This document shows, piece by piece, positions 5,177 through 9,802 of a stretch of DNA of 9,802 bases (positions are counted from its first letter, which is position 1; every line of letters begins with the position of its first letter). A program made the position numbers and the translations under genes. This DNA is from Betaproteobacteria bacterium (lineage in GTDB: Bacteria > Pseudomonadota > Gammaproteobacteria > Burkholderiales > SG8-39): positions 1 to 9,802 of the forward strand of contig JAABRB010000108.1 of assembly GCA_011391185.1 (NCBI GenBank), read 5' to 3'. The notes below the pieces were generated by a model. It saw only the letters and a list, made by a program, of their open reading frames with translations. It was not told where the DNA came from and did not search any database.

Positions 5177-7261
5177 ATGATGCCCGCGCGCGCACGCATG
5201 GATTCGCCTGCGCATTTCCCCGGCACGCAGATCGGCCGCGTGTGGCCGCGCGTGCTGGTCGGCACAGCGATTGCGATCGTCTTGCTGTTCGTCGGCGTAT
5301 TCGTGGCGCTGGCTTTCGTGGACTGGAACAAGTACGTCTCGCTTGCCGCAGCCGAGGTGAAGGCCGCCACCGGCCGCGAGCTAAAGGTCGCCGGATACGT
5401 CGAGATCGGGTTGTTGCCACCACGACTCATCGTGGAGGACGTCAGTCTCGCCAATGCGAGCTGGGGCTCGCGTCCGCAGATGATCACGGCAAAGCACGTG
5501 GAGGTGCGCGCAGCGCTGCTTCCGCTCCTGACCGGCGACGTGCAGCTCAAGATCGATCTTGCGGAGCCCGACGTGCTTCTCGAGACCGACGCGAAGGGCG
5601 TGGGAAACTGGATCCTCGCCCGCGCCGGCGAAAAGAAGCAGCCCGGCACGCCATCGAAATCGCGGGCGCTGCCCGTGGATCTGAGCGCCGCCCGGATCAC
5701 CAAAGGAGTGGTCCAGTACCGCTCCGGACAGACGGGGAAAACCCGGCGTCTGACGTTCGACGAGGCGTTTATCCGACCCAAGGGCCTCTCGGGACGGGAG
5801 ATCCTCATTAAGGCCACGGTCGACGGCGTGCCGGTGTCGCTTGCCGGGACAACCGACGACCTTTTCATCCGGACGCTCAGTGTTGGCGAGTCGCTTGGCG
5901 TGAAGCTCGAAGCGCGGATCGCCGGCGCGACGCTCGCCGCCTCGGGTCGCGTCGGATTTCCGGCGACCGGCGCGCGTCTGGCGCTCAAGCTGCGTGCGGA
6001 TGTGACCGAGACAGAGTCGTTGGTCAGGCTCGTCGGCGAGCGCATTCCCCGACTGCCGCCGATCAAGATCGAAGGCGAGGTCAGGAGCGACAAGCGGGTC
6101 TACGCGATACAGGACATCAAACTCTCGGTGGGGAAAAGCGCCGCGTCGGGGACCGTCAAAGCCGACTTCTCCGGCGCGCGACCGAAGATAACCGCCGACA
6201 TCGCGGCGCCGCTCATCGACGTCGAGGAGCTTCGCGGGCCCGGTGCGGCGCGACGCGCCGCAACAGGAAAAGCGTCCGGACACGTCTTTTCACAGGACCC
6301 TTTGCCGCTCACCGCGCTCAATGTGGCCGATGCGGACGTCAACCTCAGGATCGGCCGGCTGATCCTGCCCCCTGCGCTGTTGCTCGAAGCGGTGCGCGGG
6401 CGGGTCGCGCTCAGTCACGGAAAACTGGAAACAAAGTCGTTCGAGATGCAGATGGGTGGTGGCGACGTGAAGCTGGCCGGCACTTTCGATGCCAGCGGTG
6501 CAAAGCGCGTTGCATTCGGCGCGAACCTGTCCGGCAACAAGATCGACCTGGGGAAAATGATGGCTGAGCTCGGCCAGGACGACCTCATCACCGGCGGCCC
6601 GACGGCGCTCAAGGCCGACCTCCGATCGGACGGCGCGTCCTCGGCAGCGCTTGCCGCTGCGCTGGACGGGCATGTGAGGTTGGTCACCGGACCGGCCCGG
6701 ACGCGAAACCGGGTGCTCGATCGAGCGGGCGTGAACATCGTTGCCCAGGTGCTGAATGCCGTGAACCCGACGCGCCAGATGGAGCAGTACACGCAGATCG
6801 AGTGCGTGGTGATCAATGTGCCGGTGCGCAAGGGTGTCGTGATGGTCGATCGCACGGTAGCGATCGAAACCAGCCACGTCGGCATCGCGATGGCCGGAAC
6901 GGTCAACCTCGGCTCCGAGGCGATCGACCTGAGCATCCGGCCACAGGCGAAGCAAGGCATCGGCGTCGGCGGACTGGCGAATCTCGTCAAGGTGCAGGGG
7001 ACGCTCGCGGATCCCTCCGTTGGTGTGGATGTTGCGGGTGCCGCAGGCACCGCGGCGCAGATCGGGATCGGCGTGATGACCGGCGGACTGTCGCTGCTTG
7101 CGAAGGGCCTCTTCGATAGCGCCACGATGGAAGCGCCGTGCGCAACCGCGCTGCGAAGCGGACAGGTGCCCGCGGGCGGCACGTCAAGCGGCGGCAGCAC
7201 CGAGCAGCCGGCGGCGACCGGCGGCGGCATCGGGGGCTTTTTCAACCGGATATTCAAGTAG
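5177..7261 (+). CDS. AsmA-family protein
   Basis: Predicted inner-membrane-anchored periplasmic protein of 694 aa. A single N-terminal helix (about 26-48) is followed by DWNKYVSLAAAEVKAATGREL and then GYVEIGLLPPRLIVEDVSLANASWG, the standard AsmA N-terminal signature. The long middle is beta-rich with repeated 'hydrophobic strand plus turn' units. The C-terminal AsmA region includes IDLSIRPQAKQGIGVGGLANLVKVQGTLADPS, and the tail is low-complexity Gly/Ser/Thr ending GGFFNRIFK. AsmA-like proteins resemble bridge-like lipid-transfer proteins; relatives (TamB, YhdP, YdbH) move phospholipid to the outer membrane, and AsmA affects outer-membrane protein assembly. I chose ATG 5177 (first of ATGATG); ATG 5198 is equally compatible with the helix. 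A TTG at 5141 is in frame but has no supporting features. The gene starts 60 bases after VanZ. Confidence 0.9.
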   Translation: MMPARARMDSPAHFPGTQIGRVWPRVLVGTAIAIVLLFVGVFVALAFVDWNKYVSLAAAEVKAATGRELKVAGYVEIGLLPPRLIVEDVSLANASWGSRPQMITAKHVEVRAALLPLLTGDVQLKIDLAEPDVLLETDAKGVGNWILARAGEKKQPGTPSKSRALPVDLSAARITKGVVQYRSGQTGKTRRLTFDEAFIRPKGLSGREILIKATVDGVPVSLAGTTDDLFIRTLSVGESLGVKLEARIAGATLAASGRVGFPATGARLALKLRADVTETESLVRLVGERIPRLPPIKIEGEVRSDKRVYAIQDIKLSVGKSAASGTVKADFSGARPKITADIAAPLIDVEELRGPGAARRAATGKASGHVFSQDPLPLTALNVADADVNLRIGRLILPPALLLEAVRGRVALSHGKLETKSFEMQMGGGDVKLAGTFDASGAKRVAFGANLSGNKIDLGKMMAELGQDDLITGGPTALKADLRSDGASSAALAAALDGHVRLVTGPARTRNRVLDRAGVNIVAQVLNAVNPTRQMEQYTQIECVVINVPVRKGVVMVDRTVAIETSHVGIAMAGTVNLGSEAIDLSIRPQAKQGIGVGGLANLVKVQGTLADPSVGVDVAGAAGTAAQIGIGVMTGGLSLLAKGLFDSATMEAPCATALRSGQVPAGGTSSGGSTEQPAATGGGIGGFFNRIFK

Positions 7262-7268
7262 TCTGCGG

Positions 7269-7285
7269 CCGCGCGAGGCGCGCGG
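7269..7285 (+). terminator. GC-rich hairpin after the AsmA gene
   Basis: CCGCGCG-AGG-CGCGCGG is a perfect 7-bp stem starting eight bases after the TAG stop. No T-run follows, so termination would need Rho or depend on the strong stem alone. The remaining 7286-7391 is non-coding leader of the next gene; I see no convincing promoter in it. Confidence 0.4.
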
Positions 7286-7391
7286 GCTCCGGGTTGGCCA
7301 AGGCCGCCGACTATGGCACACTTGCCGTGCGGTTCACTCGTGCATCGGTTCCGTTGCACCGTCCTCGATACTCTTCCGGAAAATTCCATTC

Positions 7392-8240
7392 ATGGCCCGA
7401 ATTCTCGCCCTGCTTCTATTCGTCTGTTCGCTCCCTGCACACGCGCAGGCGCTCACCGGTACGCTGCAGAAGATCCGCGACAGTGGCGTCATCCACCTCG
7501 GCTTTCGCGATGCGTCGCCACCTTTCTCGTCAATCGGGGCCGACGGGCGCCCGACGGGTTTCTCGATCGATCTCTGCACATTCGCGGTCGGCGCAATCCA
7601 GAAACAACTGGGACTGCCGACGCTCAGAATCGACTGGATACCCGTCACCGCCGCCAACCGGATCGGACAGGTCGCGGCGGGCAATGTGGACCTCGAGTGC
7701 GGCACGACCACGATCACGCTCGGCCGCATGGAGCAGGTTGATTTCTCGAGCATGATCTTCATCGATGGTGCGACCATGATGGTGCGCGCCGATTCCGGCA
7801 TGCGCCGGATCGCCGATGCAGTGGGCAAGCGGGTCGCACTGGTGTCCGGAACGACTTCGGAGGCAAGGTTGCGCGAGGCAGTACGACAGGAGAAGGTGCA
7901 GGTCACCCTCGTTTCGTACCCGAGTGAACCCGCCGCGCTCGCCGCGCTGCGCGAGAAAGGCGTGGACGCATATGCCAACGACCGGCTGCTTCTGGTCGGG
8001 CTCGCGCTCGCCGAGGGCGCGGACAAGGTCGTCCTGCTCGACGAGGATTTTTCGGTCGAGCCCTATGCGCTCATGATGCGACGGAACGACGCCGATTTCC
8101 GGCTCGCAGTGAACCGCGTGCTCGCGCGCCTCTATCGCTCGGTCGGGCTGACTGACCTCTACGCCAAGTGGTTCGGCAAGTTCGGTCCGCCAAGCAACAT
8201 TCTGCAAAACGCGTTCCTGTTCGGCGCGTACCAGGAGTGA
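7392..8240 (+). CDS. GltI-like amino-acid ABC transporter substrate-binding protein (family 3)
   Basis: Periplasmic solute receptor, 282 aa. The signal peptide MARILALLLFVCSLPAHA is cleaved probably after Ala18 (AHA before Gln19); this is why ATG 7392 is preferred over starts further upstream. The mature protein follows the SBP_bac_3 pattern and most resembles glutamate/aspartate receptor GltI: GVIHLGFRDASPPFS with Arg39 and the S/P-P-F-S segment, TAANRIGQVAAGNVDLECGTTT (about 86-107), VDFSSMIFIDGA, and SGTTSEARL (152-160). It ends with LYAKWFGKFGPPSN, near the family's usual C-terminus. Ligand is probably an acidic or polar amino acid, but binding residues are not all conserved by eye. No permease or ATPase gene is adjacent, so it is an orphan receptor in this window. 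The lipoprotein gene follows after two bases. Confidence 0.92.
   Translation: MARILALLLFVCSLPAHAQALTGTLQKIRDSGVIHLGFRDASPPFSSIGADGRPTGFSIDLCTFAVGAIQKQLGLPTLRIDWIPVTAANRIGQVAAGNVDLECGTTTITLGRMEQVDFSSMIFIDGATMMVRADSGMRRIADAVGKRVALVSGTTSEARLREAVRQEKVQVTLVSYPSEPAALAALREKGVDAYANDRLLLVGLALAEGADKVVLLDEDFSVEPYALMMRRNDADFRLAVNRVLARLYRSVGLTDLYAKWFGKFGPPSNILQNAFLFGAYQE
8233..8237 (+). promoter_or_regulatory. Shine-Dalgarno of the lipoprotein gene, inside the upstream gene
   Basis: AGGAG ends five bases before the ATG at 8243 and overlaps the last codons of the binding-protein gene (stop TGA 8238-8240). Ribosomes ending the first gene would stand on this site, so the two genes are probably co-translated. 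Confidence 0.65.
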
Positions 8241-8242
8241 CC

Positions 8243-8659
8243 ATGCCGGCCGCGCTTCGCTACGTCGGCGCCCTGCTGGCCGGCCTGACGATTCTCATCG
8301 CCGGATGCGCGACCTCGCCGACGGATCCCCGCGTCGCGACGGTGATCGGCATCAGCGAGTTCGAGCGCCACAATCCGGACACGCAGCTCGTCGGCGCGGT
8401 CGGCGGCGGGCTGATCGGGGGTTTTCTGGGCAGCCAGATCGGGAGCGGCACGGGCCAGTCGATCGCAACAGTGGTCGGCGCGGTCGCCGGCGGTTATGTG
8501 GGCAGCACGATTGCGAGCAAGCGCGATCGCGAGACGGTCTACGAAATCACATATCGCTACGACGACGGCGAGGTCGGCACGCGAACGCTGCGCGTCAAGC
8601 CGAGCCTGCGCGTTGGTCAGCGGGTGCGCGTGTACGTGGACTCGCTCGAGCCGGCGTAG
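8243..8659 (+). CDS. Glycine-zipper 2TM lipoprotein, SlyB/Pcp-like
   Basis: Predicted outer-membrane lipoprotein of 138 aa. The signal sequence ends in a clear lipobox Ile19-Ala20-Gly21-Cys22, so the mature protein starts with lipidated Cys22; Ala-Thr at +2/+3 has no Asp retention signal, consistent with outer-membrane sorting. Residues about 50-92 are a double glycine zipper: LVGAVGGGLIGGFLGSQIG then VVGAVAGGYVGSTIAS. The C-terminal part (YEITYRYDDGEVGTRTLRV, then LRVGQRVRVYVD) is the small beta domain seen in SlyB-type proteins. In enteric bacteria SlyB supports outer-membrane integrity and surrounds outer-membrane proteins under stress; the same role here is inference. It is tightly coupled to the upstream receptor gene and converges with the next gene 15 bases away. 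Confidence 0.9.
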   Translation: MPAALRYVGALLAGLTILIAGCATSPTDPRVATVIGISEFERHNPDTQLVGAVGGGLIGGFLGSQIGSGTGQSIATVVGAVAGGYVGSTIASKRDRETVYEITYRYDDGEVGTRTLRVKPSLRVGQRVRVYVDSLEPA

Positions 8660-8675
8660 CGCGGAATTCGGCGCT
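8658..8675. terminator. Hairpin spanning the convergent intergenic gap
   Basis: AGCGC (8658-8662) pairs with GCGCT (8671-8675) around GGAATTCG. It runs from the lipoprotein stop TAG to the stop of the opposing gene. AGCCGG occurs on both sides of CCGGCT (8649-8654, 8680-8685, 8691-8696), allowing two further mutually exclusive 6-bp stems. There is no T-tract on either strand, so a bidirectional terminator is only suggested. Confidence 0.3.
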
Positions 8676-9004
8676 CACCCCGGCTTGCCGAGCCGGTCGC
8701 CGTACTTCTTGCGCAGCCGGTCGACGATCGCTTCCAGCGCCTGCATCGTCTCTTTCTCTCCGACGTGCTCGCTCGATTTCTCGCGCACGGCGTAGTGGAT
8801 GCGCATCACATCGTGCAGCTTCTTGAACGCAATCTTGTTCGCCGAGCCGCACACCGAATCGTCGCCCTTGATGACGCGCGCGATCACCCCCGGTTCGAGG
8901 ATCTTGATGTTGCAGATGGTGCAGAGCCGCGCGATCTCCTCGTCGATCTCGTCGAGTTGCCCGGCCCACCAGCCGAGGTTGGGACTCTTCTTCTCTTCGC
9001 TCAT
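8675..9004 (-). CDS. Conserved-looking hypothetical protein with Cys-x2-Cys motif
   Basis: Soluble, charged 109-aa protein that I do not recognise. It starts MSEEKKSPNLGWWAG, continues with an acidic helix (LDEIDEEIARL), then C28-T-I-C31, a segment ILEPGVIARVIKGDD, a third Cys at 52, and a basic helix-rich C-terminus (EAIVDRLRKKYGDRLG). There is no signal peptide and no membrane helix. C28, C31 and C52 could bind metal or form a redox pair, but a fourth ligand would have to be a His (H64, H70 or H80) or come from a partner; this is speculation. A good ribosome-binding site GGGAG (complement of 9014-9018) lies nine bases before the ATG. The gene follows fabI by 49 bases on the same strand, so the two are probably co-transcribed. 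Confidence 0.75.
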   Translation of the reverse strand: MSEEKKSPNLGWWAGQLDEIDEEIARLCTICNIKILEPGVIARVIKGDDSVCGSANKIAFKKLHDVMRIHYAVREKSSEHVGEKETMQALEAIVDRLRKKYGDRLGKPG

Positions 9005-9013
9005 GGCGATTCA

Positions 9014-9018
9014 CTCCC
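9014..9018 (-). promoter_or_regulatory. Shine-Dalgarno of the small Cys protein
   Basis: GGGAG on the minus strand, nine bases before ATG 9004, fixes that start and supports the reality of this unrecognised gene. Confidence 0.55.
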
Positions 9019-9053
9019 GATTGTCCGGAATACTACGCTTTCCGCATGCGGCG

Positions 9054-9802
9054 TCACGCCATGATGTTCACGCCGCCGTCGACGTAGAGCGTCTCGCCGC
9101 TGATGCGGCGCGCGTACGGCGTGGCGAGATAGGCGCAGGCAAACCCCACGTCCATGATGTCCACCAGCTCGCCGATCGGGGCGCGCTGGGCCGCCTCGGT
9201 GAGCAGCACGTCGAAGTCCTTGATCCCGGATGCGGCGCGCGTCTTGAGCGGTCCGGGCGAGATCGCGTGCACCCGGATGCCCTTCGGCCCGAGCTCGTAG
9301 GCGAGGTAGCGGCACGCGGCCTCGAGCGCCGCCTTCACCGGCCCCATCACGTTGTAGTTCGCCACGACCTTGTTCGCGCCGTAGTAGCTCATCGCGAACA
9401 TCGTGCCGCCGTCCTTCATGAGCGGAACGGCGAGCCGCGCCACGCGGATGAAGGAATGGCACGACACGTCGATCGCTCTTCCGAAGCCCTCGGCCGAGCA
9501 GGCGAGCAGCCCGCCCTGCAGGTCGTCCTTCGGCGCCCACGCGATCGAATGCACGAGGATGTCGAGCTGCCCCCATTGCCGGGTGATCGTGTCGAACACG
9601 GCTTCCAGCTCGCCCGTTTTCGACACGTCGAGCGGCAGGAAGATCGGCGCCTCCAGCCGCTCGGCGAGCGGCGCGACGTGCGGTCTTGCCTTCTCGTTCA
9701 GATAGGTCACCGCGAGATCGGCGCCGAGCTCGCGAAACGCGCTGGCGCATCCCCAGGCGATCGAGCTCTCGTTGGCGATCCCGACGACGAGTGCTTTCCT
9801 GC
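9054..9802 (-). CDS. fabI: Enoyl-[acyl-carrier-protein] reductase FabI, 5' end outside window
   Basis: Cytoplasmic NAD(P)H-dependent reductase of the last step of type II fatty-acid elongation (trans-2-enoyl-ACP to acyl-ACP); a divergent short-chain dehydrogenase. The visible 248 residues lack about 6-7 at the N-terminus. The reading frame is open through the window edge and encodes the nucleotide site ALVVGIANESSIAWG, so a GTG at 9710 is not the true start. FabI features: SIAWAPKDDL, MSYYGANKVVANYNVMGPVK with Tyr149-x6-Lys156 (E. coli Tyr156/Lys163) and the additional Tyr139, SPGPLKTRAASGIKDF, and the C-terminal VDGGVNIM. The MSYYGA...NYNVMGPVKAALEA wording is closer to the alphaproteobacterial-type FabI subgroup than to E. 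coli FabI, so it may be a second paralogue rather than the housekeeping enzyme. Confidence 0.92.
   Translation of the reverse strand, partial: RKALVVGIANESSIAWGCASAFRELGADLAVTYLNEKARPHVAPLAERLEAPIFLPLDVSKTGELEAVFDTITRQWGQLDILVHSIAWAPKDDLQGGLLACSAEGFGRAIDVSCHSFIRVARLAVPLMKDGGTMFAMSYYGANKVVANYNVMGPVKAALEAACRYLAYELGPKGIRVHAISPGPLKTRAASGIKDFDVLLTEAAQRAPIGELVDIMDVGFACAYLATPYARRISGETLYVDGGVNIMA

Noticed and set aside
5381..6283. Long antisense frames within the AsmA gene (also 5056-6093 and 6415-7389)
   Set aside because: They lie inside a well-supported gene and show only mirrored composition.
7286..7391. Promoter for the GltI-like gene
   Set aside because: TTGGCC, TTGCCG and TTGCAC hexamers occur, but none has a -10 partner at acceptable spacing.
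9708..9710. GTG as the start of FabI
   Set aside because: It would remove the nucleotide-binding GIANESSIAWG segment, which is encoded in frame up to the window edge.

Overview
The window is GC-rich (by eye about two-thirds G+C), densely coded and uses ordinary bacterial codons. Gene content and protein style suggest a Gram-negative proteobacterium, most likely a betaproteobacterium: a TAXI-type TRAP transporter, an AsmA-family protein, a SlyB-like outer-membrane lipoprotein, a betaproteobacterial-looking long VanZ-family protein, and FabI. The lineage is inference; there is no rRNA or other phylogenetic marker. No mobile-element gene, CRISPR array, tRNA or rRNA was seen.

Layout: (1) 1-283 is non-coding. 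It holds one complete and one truncated copy of a 125-bp tandem repeat packed with hairpins, then a short leader with a strong ribosome-binding site. (2) 284-3978 (+) looks like one transcription unit: a TAXI periplasmic binding protein, the fused TRAP membrane subunit, and a YmdB-like macrodomain deacetylase whose GTG start overlaps the permease stop (GTGA). (3) 4025-5116 (+) is a VanZ-family membrane protein, possibly with its own promoter just ahead of its start. (4) 5177-7261 (+) is an AsmA-family protein followed by a GC-rich hairpin. (5) 7392-8659 (+) is a two-gene unit: a GltI-like amino-acid-binding protein with no ABC partners here, and a glycine-zipper lipoprotein two bases downstream. 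(6) 8675-9802 (-) converges on that unit: a FabI-type enoyl-ACP reductase, cut at its 5' end by the window edge, followed by a 109-aa cysteine-containing protein I do not recognise.

How the genes fit together: the TAXI protein captures an unknown (probably organic acid) substrate for ion-driven import by the fused permease. VanZ, AsmA and the lipoprotein concern the envelope, and FabI supplies fatty-acid synthesis. Apart from the TRAP pair, no metabolic pathway joins them.

Most of the window is ordinary chromosomal backbone. The points most worth a second look are the repeat array (with a compensatory stem change and minus-strand terminator-like signals), the macrodomain translationally coupled to a transporter, the hairpin just upstream of the permease start, and the uncharacterised small protein behind FabI. 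I found no convincing evidence for a new multi-gene system.
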